Source: Pseudomonas chlororaphis subsp. chlororaphis (lineage in GTDB: Bacteria > Pseudomonadota > Gammaproteobacteria > Pseudomonadales > Pseudomonadaceae). From it: a stretch of DNA of 64,000 bases. Under the pieces are notes generated by a model. The model was given only the letters and a program-made list of their open reading frames with translations. It was not told the origin of the DNA and ran no database searches. The stretch lies in contig NZ_CP027712.1 of NCBI RefSeq assembly GCF_003945765.1, positions 3,286,001 through 3,350,000 of the forward strand. Direction: 5' to 3'. Every line of letters begins with the position of its first letter. Positions within the stretch are counted from its first letter, which is position 1. Shown piece after piece: positions 16,089 to 24,433 of the stretch. Both the position numbers and the translations under genes were made by a program.

Positions 16089-16571
16089 TTATTCCGCGCG
16101 GGCCTTCTCGACCTTGTCCGCGGCGGACCACAGGCGGTAGCGCACTTCGACGTCCTTGGGGGCGTAGATCACGATTGGCAGCTTGCTGTTGTAGCGCAGC
16201 ACGAAGCCTTCGCCGACCACCGGCACGAACGCCTGCTTGCTGGTGCCCTCGGGGCAGGCCATCAAGGTGCTCATCGGTCCGCTGACCTTGTCCAGGCGGT
16301 AGTAGGGGTAACCCCAGCCTTCCAGGTTCTTCTCTTCCAGGGTGCCACCCAGGCGCTGACGGTTGCAGTCGACGGTCAGGGTCTTGCCGGCCAGGACCTC
16401 GACCTTGAAGTCCTCTTCCTTGGCCTGCTTGGGCAGATGGATCACCTGACGCACAAAACCTTCTTCAGCCTTGGGGTAGGGCGCCACGTCTTCGAGTTTG
16501 GCCGCATGGCTCAGGGTGGAAATACCGCTCAACAGCACAGCGATGGCGGTGGAAACAGGAAAAAAGCGCAT
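16089..16571 (-). CDS. eco: Ecotin, periplasmic serine protease inhibitor
   Basis: A 160-residue precursor with a signal peptide ([16 protein letters not shown], cleavage after SHA) and the ecotin fold: [16 protein letters not shown], then the disulphide cysteines in TVDCNRQR and LMACPEG, and near the end [14 protein letters not shown]. Ecotins are dimers that block trypsin-like and elastase-like proteases. Aligning STLMACP with E. coli STMMACP puts Leu rather than Met at the P1 position, which would shift protease preference. The ATG at 16571 has an ideal ribosome site (AAGGAGG); the longer frame is not protein-like. Monocistronic. Confidence 0.93.
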   Translation of the reverse strand: MRFFPVSTAIAVLLSGISTLSHAAKLEDVAPYPKAEEGFVRQVIHLPKQAKEEDFKVEVLAGKTLTVDCNRQRLGGTLEEKNLEGWGYPYYRLDKVSGPMSTLMACPEGTSKQAFVPVVGEGFVLRYNSKLPIVIYAPKDVEVRYRLWSAADKVEKARAE

Positions 16572-17065
16572 AAGGCCTCCTTGCAGGTTGATCGACGGCT
16601 CTCCCAATGGAGGGAGCCGTTTGCTTGAAACGCCGGGCAGTTTGACTGGGGAAGGTCCGGTCATGCAAACCGTGGCCATTTCGCTCCGGCAAATTGCCGG
16701 GTGACCAACGGCAAATCCGGCAATCTGCACGACGCGGTCCTCCGATGGTGCTTTACAACCCGATGATTTATCACGGCATGACAATGAGTACGAAGACGGC
16801 ACGCTTAATGCTCCATTCACTATCAGCGAGAAGTCGGCCGCACCCGTTCGCAAGAGGTCAGGAGGTATTGGGGCATCACGTGAAAAAAGCCCACTACTCA
16901 GAGCAAAATAGAATTTAGTAGAAGCGCAAATACGGCCTAGTCTAGGAATTGGCTTTCTCTTCCAGGGAGGTTTAGTCACGCCATACGCCGTATTTCGGGG
17001 GTGGAATCCCGAGACGATATTCTTGCCATCATTGAATGGCCACTGCACCAACGGAGAGATCTGCC
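16572..17065. other. Intergenic region upstream of ecotin and the DUF1652 gene
   Basis: About 490 bases carrying the divergent promoters of the two flanking genes. An imperfect hairpin (CGGCTCTCCC ... GGGAGCCG, 16596-16619) would lie in the ecotin 5' leader. The middle is less GC-rich than the surroundings. No gene recognised. Confidence 0.4.
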
Positions 17066-17335
17066 ATGTTCTTATCTGCCTTGGAACTGCGCAATATCAT
17101 TGAATGCAGCTTCCTGCCCAAACGCTGCGAGTGCACCCTGAGCCCCGACCTGCACATGACCGTGAAAGTCTATGGCGACCATGAAACCGACCGCGTGGAC
17201 CTGGTGGTCACCGGTATCGATGCGGCGAGCCTCAACGGCTGCCGGGAAATCAACGATTTGATCGCCGAGTTGCGCTACGACCTGGCGAACCATCCGGGAA
17301 GCCAGCCCATCGCCCTCAAGTCCAGGGTTCATTGA
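17066..17335 (+). CDS. DUF1652 family protein
   Basis: An 89-residue cytosolic protein of a small Pseudomonas family of unknown function ([35 protein letters not shown]). It has three cysteines and no signal peptide. The ATG at 17066 follows GGAGAGATCTGCC; an upstream in-frame ATG (17036) lacks such a site and would add ten unlike residues. Single gene, convergent with the DUF2790 gene. Confidence 0.8.
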   Translation: MFLSALELRNIIECSFLPKRCECTLSPDLHMTVKVYGDHETDRVDLVVTGIDAASLNGCREINDLIAELRYDLANHPGSQPIALKSRVH

Positions 17336-17365
17336 TCGGCGGCTTTGCCAATGCCTGTGTTGCTT

Positions 17366-17394
17366 GCCTGGCCTGGATAACCTCCGGGCCAGGC
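17366..17394. terminator. Hairpin between convergent small genes
   Basis: Perfect 8-base arms GCCTGGCC and GGCCAGGC around a 13-base loop, without a T-run. Located 31 bases past the DUF1652 stop; a possible bidirectional stop signal or transcript-end stabiliser. Confidence 0.35.
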
Positions 17395-17497
17395 GCAACC
17401 TCGACCTTCACCGCTAACAGAACCCCTACCCGAATCTCGCGGGACCGCCTGCAATCGAGACAATCCTGCGCGTGACCGCGGTAGAGCAGGGCAGTCC

Positions 17498-17758
17498 TCA
17501 GTTCTGATAACTGCAAGCGTCCGACAGCTTGCGGTAACTGATGGCTTCCAGCTTGCCCGCCTTGTCGATAAAGGTCATGTCCGCGGTGACCACCTTGCAC
17601 TCCGGCGTCGCGGGCTCGGTCATCGACACCACCTTGGCCACCTTCAGCGGCATGCCATAGTGATAAGGCACCGGCTGCACCTGGGCCGTGTCCGCCTGAG
17701 TCACACCCACGACCCCGACAAACGCCAGGGCCCCGACCAGCAAAATACGCATGTTCAT
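17498..17758 (-). CDS. DUF2790 family small periplasmic protein
   Basis: An 86-residue precursor with a signal peptide (NMRILLVGALAFVGVVG, cleavage after TQA) and a mature part of about 62 residues: YHYGMPLKVAKVVSMTEP and a C-terminal LSDACSYQN. This is the DUF2790 family of Pseudomonas, which is of unknown function; some members respond to copper or stress. The two cysteines (PECK, DACS) could form a disulphide. The ATG at 17758 has GGAGAACGCTC upstream; the longer frame upstream is non-coding. Confidence 0.8.
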   Translation of the reverse strand: MNMRILLVGALAFVGVVGVTQADTAQVQPVPYHYGMPLKVAKVVSMTEPATPECKVVTADMTFIDKAGKLEAISYRKLSDACSYQN

Positions 17759-18008
17759 GAGCGTTCTCCGATAAGCCCGACAAAACCGCATCGAGCGCGC
17801 CGCGGAGGGCGACAGGGGATTCTGCGCTGCGCGGTCACGTACAGTTTTGGGCGGCGGGATTAATCGGAGATTAAGTAAGGGGCTAATGGCTTTTGTGGGA
17901 CGTGCTGCGGATAGCGGGTGGGCGAGAGAAGGGGGCAAATGGCATTGAACTGATTATGGAGTTCAGCTCCTGTTGCTTCGCGAGTTGCCACTTCGGGGGA
18001 ACGAGCCA

Positions 18009-18980
18009 CTAAAAACCCAGTTTTGGAGGAAAGAACGAGAGCGGAGGATGGGTTTTCTTCCATTCGGAAGAGAATTTTTCAGCCTCGGTAATTTGCAAGA
18101 CCGTCATCCTTGACTCTATTTCAGGCAAAACCAAATCTACGAACTTCAATACTCCACCGCCGCCGTCCAGTTCTTTTAAAAGAGATATTAGAGCGTACCC
18201 CTTAACAATGTTTGCTTTAAAGCCTAAAGCGTCAGGTTCTACTGCTAAGAAATATCCATAAGCGTAGACACCACTTTCATAACCGGTTTCAGCTGCGCGC
18301 TCTAGCCAGTAACGAGCTTCAGCCAAATCATTTTTGGCTCTTAGTAGCCCAAAGTACTCCATCATTGCCTTAGGGCTACCGCCTTCGGCAGCTTGCTTTA
18401 ATAAATTTTCGGTAGCTTGTGAGCGCGTCCAAGGAAAAACAAAAAAGCCTTTTCCTTCTTTATACCTATTGGCCAACAATCTTTGTGCAGGAGCATAACC
18501 AGTGGAAGCAGATTTTTTTAACCATTCCAGGTCTGCTTTTGTGCTGTACATGACAGCCATCGCTTCACCGTCACCATTTTGCACTAGTGGTTCAACGGTT
18601 TGCCAAAGCAGTTTTAGCCAATCCTCGGAAGTCCTGGTTCCGCTTGGACAGTTTTTCATTACACTGCACAAGTCAGACTGAGCGGTGGCCAGGCGGAACA
18701 TTGCGTAGTAGTCTCCTTGCTCGGCAGAGGCTACATACCATTGATGTGCCTCCGTTGTAATGTATTGATTTTCCTTTCTTAACTCTTCCGCCAAATAATA
18801 CTGAGATTCTCGATCACCTGCTTTTGCAGCGATTGTTAGTTCGGGTTTTGCGACTTTATATTGATTGTAGAGAATCCGCCCTCGATCTTTGGCGATCTGC
18901 TGCTCTGCAGATAATTGTGCATTAGCTTGAGTGATAAAAAGCACCAAAAAGAGACCGGCAATAATGGGGGGAACTCTCAT
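18009..18980 (-). CDS. Sel1-repeat periplasmic protein, candidate T6SS immunity protein (second copy)
   Basis: A 323-residue protein with a signal peptide (PPIIAGLFLVLFITQANA) and tandem Sel1/TPR-like alpha-alpha repeats (AGDRESQYYLAEEL, EQGDYYAMFRLA, AAETGYESGVYAYGY). It is clearly paralogous to its upstream neighbour: both share DLC-x2-M-x-NCP, KEGxGFF and the C-terminus HPPLSFFP. Codon use is AT-rich compared with the rest of the window. It is the last gene of the vgrG operon, 7 bases from the first copy. Sel1 proteins beside type VI effectors are commonly immunity proteins, and export to the periplasm would suit an effector acting there. Function is inferred from context only. Confidence 0.75.
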   Translation of the reverse strand: MRVPPIIAGLFLVLFITQANAQLSAEQQIAKDRGRILYNQYKVAKPELTIAAKAGDRESQYYLAEELRKENQYITTEAHQWYVASAEQGDYYAMFRLATAQSDLCSVMKNCPSGTRTSEDWLKLLWQTVEPLVQNGDGEAMAVMYSTKADLEWLKKSASTGYAPAQRLLANRYKEGKGFFVFPWTRSQATENLLKQAAEGGSPKAMMEYFGLLRAKNDLAEARYWLERAAETGYESGVYAYGYFLAVEPDALGFKANIVKGYALISLLKELDGGGGVLKFVDLVLPEIESRMTVLQITEAEKFSSEWKKTHPPLSFFPPKLGF

Positions 18981-18987
18981 GGTGCAA

Positions 18988-19977
18988 TCAACGACTCAGC
19001 TTGAAAGGAAAAAAAGAAAGGGGTGGGTGTGATGCTTTCCAAACAGACGACATTTTCTCTGCTTCAACTATCTGAAGTGGTGTCATTTTCTCCTTTATTT
19101 TAGGAAGAACATATTCGGCATCATCTTTGGCGGTGCCACCACCATCAAGCTCAAGAAGTAGCGAAAGCAAAGCATAGGACTTCACCAGATCCACGGGAAA
19201 GCCATATTCCGGATATTTGCCTGAAAGGTAATACCCATAGCCAAATATACCCTCGGCATATCCTGTCTCCGCGGCCTTCTCGGTCCACTTTCTGAAACCT
19301 TCTAGATCTTTTCTATCATAGAGAACCGCTGCAAAGTGAGTCATGCCTCTGGGATATCCTCCCTCTGCAGAAGCTTTCATCCAACGCTCAACTTCATCTG
19401 CACGGCCGGAAGGAGACAGAAAAAATCCAGAGCCTTCTTTATAATCTGTAGCAAGTAAATATTGTGCTAACGGAAAATTATTCTCAGCTGATTTTTTGAG
19501 CCATGCCTTATCGCCGGAGAGTTCATACATCAAATACATCGACTCCCCATTTTTTTGTGATGCTCCCATGCTTGCTGTACTTTTAGCTAACTCCAACCAT
19601 TCTTTTGGAGTTTTTTCTGATTTTGGACAATTGCTCATTGCCGTACAGAGATCGCTGTCAACCTGAGTTAGCCGGATCATTGCATAAACATTTCCTTGCC
19701 TTGCGGCGGCTTGGTAGGCTTGTTGAGCCTCTTCATCAATGTAGCGTTTGTTCTTTCTTATTGCCTCTCCCAAATAGTATTGAGCATCATCATCGCCACC
19801 TTCTGCTGCAATTCTTAAGTATGGAACTGCGGAGATTGCTTTGAATTGGTTGTAAAGTTCTATCCCTGTGTCTTTGGCTTTTTTTTTCTCTATGGGAATA
19901 GCTGCGTTAGCGCTGATGCATGCAGTTAGTAATAGAAAATAAATCCAGGCTTCGCCTATTTTTCGGATTTTCATCAT
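18988..19977 (-). CDS. Sel1-repeat periplasmic protein, candidate T6SS immunity protein (first copy)
   Basis: A 329-residue protein with an N-terminal export signal whose end LLTAC could be a lipobox (lipoprotein) or, with cleavage after SANA, a normal signal peptide. Sel1-like repeats follow (AEGGDDDAQYYLGEAI, ARQGNVYAMIRLTQ, AAETGYAEGIFGYGY). Its start overlaps the stop of the 1187-residue LysM protein (ATGA), so the two are translationally coupled, as in effector-immunity pairs. Paralogous to the downstream Sel1 protein over the whole length. AT-rich. Confidence 0.78.
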   Translation of the reverse strand: MMKIRKIGEAWIYFLLLTACISANAAIPIEKKKAKDTGIELYNQFKAISAVPYLRIAAEGGDDDAQYYLGEAIRKNKRYIDEEAQQAYQAAARQGNVYAMIRLTQVDSDLCTAMSNCPKSEKTPKEWLELAKSTASMGASQKNGESMYLMYELSGDKAWLKKSAENNFPLAQYLLATDYKEGSGFFLSPSGRADEVERWMKASAEGGYPRGMTHFAAVLYDRKDLEGFRKWTEKAAETGYAEGIFGYGYYLSGKYPEYGFPVDLVKSYALLSLLLELDGGGTAKDDAEYVLPKIKEKMTPLQIVEAEKMSSVWKASHPPLSFFPFKLSR

Positions 19978-22900
19978 GAGCCCTCTTTGGCGCCAATATA
20001 CTTTACAGTAGTCATAGGTACATAAGCCCTATGGGATACGGTGACTTTGCAAGATCCGTTTAGGCGTGCGCCTAGCAATGATACGGCCTCTTTATAACGC
20101 TCGCGGGATAAATCTGTACTACGATCACTCATTCTAAGAACGGGGTCGGACATGAATGCATCTAATTTGTGACGGTTCTCACAGTATTTCTGCCCTATAT
20201 CTTTGGGCGTTGTTCCAAATTTATTCATGCACCTGCAGGCATCTTCAAACTGTTTTTGAGCAAGTGCTATTTTTCCATTCTTTTTTGAGTTTTTTACTAT
20301 CCAAGATAGAATCCGCTCAACGGCTTTTTGCTGAGTTGCATGGGATAGTTCCTTAGTATAGGTTCTTGTCTTTGTTGTGACATTTCCTGTGTCATCTGCT
20401 TCTGGTGTAACTATTGAGAACTTTTCCGGTTCAGAAGTTAACGTCATCAAAATCGGCCCCAATGCCGCGGGAGTGGCTTCAATAAACCATTTCTCGAGCT
20501 CTTCCTGATTCTGATATTCAATAATCGCATCAGCAATCGGCCCACCCTTACCACCACTGGTCATGGCATCGTAAAGGCTCAGGATGACCTCCAGTCCCAT
20601 CATGTAAACCAGCGCCACATCCAAACCTGCGGCTCCCAGCACGTTGAGCATGGAGGCTTGTTCGGCGGCCTTGGGGTCTATCCAGGAGATTTGCGCGCCT
20701 TGTGTCTTGTAGAGTTCGCGGCGATAGAGGTTGACGATTTCGACCACTGCTTCGTAACCCACTTCGAGCTTGAAGGCGCCGCTCGCGCCCGGTCCCAGTA
20801 CCACGGCAGCTTTCAGGTTGAGAATAAAGCGACCTTTATCCAGGGATATCTGGGCATCGCCTTTGAAGCCTACACCAGCGGCGACACCGACCGAGCCGTT
20901 CAATTTGGCCAGGGTCAGCCATTGGCTGGCAGCGGTAGCCTCCTTACTGCTGTTTATGCCAGTGGCAGGCGGCGTACGCAGTGCTGCCAAGGCCTTGGGT
21001 GGCGACCAGTTCAGGGCGCCAGTCAACTCGATAGCAGCCTGGACACCGGCGAACAGATTGAAGTTGGCCTTGGCGCCATTTTCAATCTGCACCTTGGCCT
21101 TGCGCCCGGTCAGCACCTGATCGGAAGTCTTGGTGTCTACGCTGGTGAGTGCCTCGGATTTGTACTGCAGGTCCGGGGTAGGGCTATTGTCGTTCTTGGC
21201 CGCTTTGTCGGCTTTGAGCTTTTCATGGTCTGCTCGCTCGGCCTTGGCTTCGGCGTCTTCACGCTGCACGGGCTTGATCGGGCTGAGGTTGGCGCCGTAT
21301 TTGGCATTGCCGAATATCGGGTTCAACTCGATGCTACCGGCGAGCATCAGGGAGGCACCCGCGTAGCCCCAGGCTCTGGCTCCGAAGTGGAAAGAGAAAC
21401 GACCAAAATTCATGCTCTGGGCTTGAGGGTTGCCAACGATGAAATATTCGACGGTGAGGTCCCGGGCTTTCTCCCGGGCCGGCATGTCGACCTTCATCAG
21501 TTCCACTTCCCCACGAGCCAGGTCATAGCTCAATGACACGCTGGCCGAGGCCTGAAATCCTTCGGCGGCACTGAAGGAGGGCCCTTCAAACTTCGTTTCA
21601 CCATGCAGTTTTGCCTGTGGCGGGGTGAGGCAGCGGACAAATTGCGCCTGAGGGCTTTTATCGAACAACCTCGCCGAACCCCGCACACTCTTTTTGAATA
21701 CCACCTGTTTCAGGTGTTCGCCCCAGCCTTTGCGAGCGCCGGCGTCTTCCAGCTGGGTGACCTTGTAGCCTTCCTTTGTCAGGTACTTGTAGAACGCCTC
21801 GATGTCGAACCAGCCATTGCTGTCGAACCAGTCTCCGGCCTGATCGTCGATCTTGTGCGCCCCTTGGGATTCGAGCCATTGCCCAAAGACCTTTTGGGCG
21901 CTGTCCTTGGCTGCGCCACCACTGCCATTTTTTGGCACACTGCTCAGGACTTTCTTGCCTGCCTTTTGCAGATCGTTCTTGATGATCTTCCCCATGCCAT
22001 CCAGGTCCAGAAGGCTGAACCAGCTCAGCGGATTGCCCTTGGCATCGATTCTGCTGACTTCCCGAAGAGGAAAACCGGCCTTGACCAGGCGATCGACGGG
22101 TTGCGGTTGAAACTGCTCCGGTTCCCAGAGCAGGTGAAGACTAGGGGGCTTGGCCAGTTTTGCTTGAGCCTTTTTATGCAATCCCTCTTTTATGAGTTGC
22201 AAGCGATCCCATTCGGCCCGCTCTTTTTCCACCAGGCCGGCCGGTGCCTGAGCATTCTGGCCGGTCGCTTCGATCCAGCGGCGATACTTCTCACGCAGAC
22301 GATCATTGACTTCCGATTGTTTTTTCTCCGTCTCCAGATACAACCGGAATTGCTGGATGCCAGTCGCCAACCCGTCGTCGATCAAGGCGAATTCCGGTAA
22401 TGCGATACCGTACTCCGCGACCTTCATGATGGCGTCGGTGTATTCGTAGTAAGCGAACTTGCCGGCGTTTTCCTGTTTCCAGACGAAATAGGTATGCAGG
22501 TCCCCTTGGCCTTCGGCCACACAGCATTGCAGGGCTTCGCGTTTTTGCTTGTCTTCTGCCAGCAGTTTGGCGATTTCTTCCGGGGAGTATTCGGTGGCGG
22601 CCTTGCTATCGAACTTCTTGAACACAGCCTTGCGTTTTTCCAGGTAGTTCTGCACCCGTGCGCGGGCTTCGATAGCCTTTTCGGAAAACAGCGTACCGCT
22701 CTCGTAGGTGTATCCCTGCTCCTTGGCGATGGCGATGGCTTTATCCCTGAGCACACACCACTCTTTGCGCAGTGTGTAGAAGTTGTCGTACTCGGTTCTT
22801 ATCTGGTTCCGAGCATTTTCATCGATCATGTATTGGTCGATACGGGATTTCTGGGTGTCGGCCTTGGGCGCTTCCGGTTCGGACTTTTCCCCGGCCTGGG

Positions 22901-23537
22901 CTTTCTCGCTTCTGGAGCGTAGGGCCATGGCAGGGTCCATGTCGATATTGGGTTCCTCCTTCTCGATTGCCTCCATGCGCTCACGCTCTGCATCCTCGAG
23001 AAAACCGCCCAGCTTTGGCTCGAGGAAGTAACTCAGCAGGCCACTTTCATCCAGCCCCTTGATTCGCTCCACATTCGATTTGCTCGGAGATATCTGCTTC
23101 TCCAGGGTGTACATGGCCTCCTTCATCGATGCGCTGGCACGTTCCGGCAGCAACCAGAATTGTTGTTCATCCGTCGCATAAATGGCATTGGCGTAGATTT
23201 TCGAACAGGGTGGCGCGTGTTTTACGAAATTCTCATCGCAGGTTTTTGAGAAGTCCTTCTCCGCACTGAGCTTGATGCAGGCGGAATCAGGCGCGGCCTT
23301 GGCCGGGGCAGGCTGAGCGGCGGAGGATGTTGTGGCGCTTGCGGTACTTTTGACTGGCGCGCCGGCGGCCGGTGCCTGGGCGCTCTTGGGAACGCTGAGG
23401 TTCCAGCCAGCCTTGATGTTGCCTGGGTTACTGATGAAAGGGTTGAGTTGTCGCAGTTGCGCAACAGTGGCGTTGTAGCGAGAGGCAATCTGGCTAAGGG
23501 TTTCGCCAGTTTTAACCAGGTGATTGGTGATTTCCAT
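19974..23537 (-). CDS. LysM-domain protein, candidate VgrG-delivered type VI effector
   Basis: An 1187-residue protein without signal peptide or recognised catalytic motif (no HKD, no lipase GxSxG found). Residues 3-50 are a LysM peptidoglycan-binding domain (VKTGETLSQIASRYNATV). A Pro/Ala linker leads to a large helical, charged region (about 110-560), then a beta-rich stretch (about 640-950; SASVSLSYDLARGEVEL, GARAWGYAGASLMLAGS, GVAAGVGFKGDAQISL). A helical part follows with a hydrophobic segment (VLGAAGLDVALVYMMGLEVI, about 965-985). The last 170-180 residues are cysteine-containing (ACRCMNK, KYCENR) and encoded by AT-rich DNA. It follows vgrG and the DUF4123 adaptor gene and overlaps the first Sel1 gene, which is the reason for calling it an effector. 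Toxic activity is unknown. Confidence 0.75.
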   Translation of the reverse strand: MEITNHLVKTGETLSQIASRYNATVAQLRQLNPFISNPGNIKAGWNLSVPKSAQAPAAGAPVKSTASATTSSAAQPAPAKAAPDSACIKLSAEKDFSKTCDENFVKHAPPCSKIYANAIYATDEQQFWLLPERASASMKEAMYTLEKQISPSKSNVERIKGLDESGLLSYFLEPKLGGFLEDAERERMEAIEKEEPNIDMDPAMALRSRSEKAQAGEKSEPEAPKADTQKSRIDQYMIDENARNQIRTEYDNFYTLRKEWCVLRDKAIAIAKEQGYTYESGTLFSEKAIEARARVQNYLEKRKAVFKKFDSKAATEYSPEEIAKLLAEDKQKREALQCCVAEGQGDLHTYFVWKQENAGKFAYYEYTDAIMKVAEYGIALPEFALIDDGLATGIQQFRLYLETEKKQSEVNDRLREKYRRWIEATGQNAQAPAGLVEKERAEWDRLQLIKEGLHKKAQAKLAKPPSLHLLWEPEQFQPQPVDRLVKAGFPLREVSRIDAKGNPLSWFSLLDLDGMGKIIKNDLQKAGKKVLSSVPKNGSGGAAKDSAQKVFGQWLESQGAHKIDDQAGDWFDSNGWFDIEAFYKYLTKEGYKVTQLEDAGARKGWGEHLKQVVFKKSVRGSARLFDKSPQAQFVRCLTPPQAKLHGETKFEGPSFSAAEGFQASASVSLSYDLARGEVELMKVDMPAREKARDLTVEYFIVGNPQAQSMNFGRFSFHFGARAWGYAGASLMLAGSIELNPIFGNAKYGANLSPIKPVQREDAEAKAERADHEKLKADKAAKNDNSPTPDLQYKSEALTSVDTKTSDQVLTGRKAKVQIENGAKANFNLFAGVQAAIELTGALNWSPPKALAALRTPPATGINSSKEATAASQWLTLAKLNGSVGVAAGVGFKGDAQISLDKGRFILNLKAAVVLGPGASGAFKLEVGYEAVVEIVNLYRRELYKTQGAQISWIDPKAAEQASMLNVLGAAGLDVALVYMMGLEVILSLYDAMTSGGKGGPIADAIIEYQNQEELEKWFIEATPAALGPILMTLTSEPEKFSIVTPEADDTGNVTTKTRTYTKELSHATQQKAVERILSWIVKNSKKNGKIALAQKQFEDACRCMNKFGTTPKDIGQKYCENRHKLDAFMSDPVLRMSDRSTDLSRERYKEAVSLLGARLNGSCKVTVSHRAYVPMTTVKYIGAKEGS

Positions 23538-23587
23538 GGTGCTTCCGTTCTGTTGTTACGTCGGGTTCATCGAGGGACGACCAATGC

Positions 23588-24433
23588 CTATTGCATCAGC
23601 CGTTCGACCTTGATGAACGAGTCATCCTTGGATTGCAGAATTGCCATCGTCGTTGGCCGGGTTTTAAACAGTGGCCCATTGACCACCGGGGCCAGCTTGA
23701 GCAAATGCCGGCCTTCATAAATCTGGTGTTCCAGCAGCACGTCGAGGTTCTCGGTGATGTCTGGCAGGCGTTCATCCTCGGGTTCGCCGAAGGCGGCGTA
23801 TTGCTCGTCGACCCAGTACACCCAGCCCAGGCGTGCCTGGACCCTGGCAGTGTCGGCGGGGAGGTTGAAGGCTGGTCCATCGGCGTTCCAGGGCTGCTGG
23901 GCGTCGGCGCTCCAGGCCAGCCAGTGGCCATTCTGTGGGCCGAAATTGCGCGGGGCAGGGCTGTAGACGTTCTGCCAGGGGCCGAACAGCTGATTCGCGG
24001 TGTCGCCGGCGGTATAGACCAGGGCGGCCCATAGGCTGGCCTTGTGATAGCTCAGCAGGCTCTGGCCGCCGGAGCCGTCATTGGCCTTCAGCAGCCAGCG
24101 GGCGTGAGCCAGGGCCTTGGCGGGATCCTCGGCGGTGAGGGCGATGCCGGCGCCGTTCTCTGCGCACAGGCGCGCGGCTTCGGCGGCCAGGCGACTGCCC
24201 CAGGGGGCGACCAGCCATAGTGGGCCTTCGCTGGCCAGCTCGGCCAAGTCGGTATTGCCGAACAGCGGCTGGGTGTTCATCGGCTCGCCGACGCGATACA
24301 GGATCGATATGGCCTCGGGCTGGCGGCCGCGATCGATGATGAAGTACAGGCTCTGGCTGGAGCCCTCGCGGGGCAGTTGCTCGAAGGCATAACGCGGTGC
24401 GGTCAGCAGGGCGTTCATGGCGTTTACATGCAT
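23588..24433 (-). CDS. DUF4123 protein, type VI effector adaptor/chaperone
   Basis: A 281-residue cytosolic protein of the DUF4123 family (Tap/TEC), which loads a specific effector onto its VgrG. Family features include an N-terminal LYFIIDRGRQPEAISILY, GPLWLVAPWGS and a middle WLLKANDGSGGQSLLSYH. I chose the ATG at 24433, which has AAGGA six bases upstream and overlaps the vgrG stop by 10 bases; a second ATG at 24418 is possible. It lies between vgrG and the LysM gene, the usual place for an adaptor. Confidence 0.88.
   Translation of the reverse strand: MHVNAMNALLTAPRYAFEQLPREGSSQSLYFIIDRGRQPEAISILYRVGEPMNTQPLFGNTDLAELASEGPLWLVAPWGSRLAAEAARLCAENGAGIALTAEDPAKALAHARWLLKANDGSGGQSLLSYHKASLWAALVYTAGDTANQLFGPWQNVYSPAPRNFGPQNGHWLAWSADAQQPWNADGPAFNLPADTARVQARLGWVYWVDEQYAAFGEPEDERLPDITENLDVLLEHQIYEGRHLLKLAPVVNGPLFKTRPTTMAILQSKDDSFIKVERLMQ

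Noticed and set aside
19974..23537. Phospholipase D or lipase assignment for the LysM protein on account of Sel1 neighbours
   Set aside because: Sel1 proteins often guard PLD-type effectors, but no HxKxxxxD pair and no GxSxG motif was found in the sequence, so no enzymatic activity is claimed.
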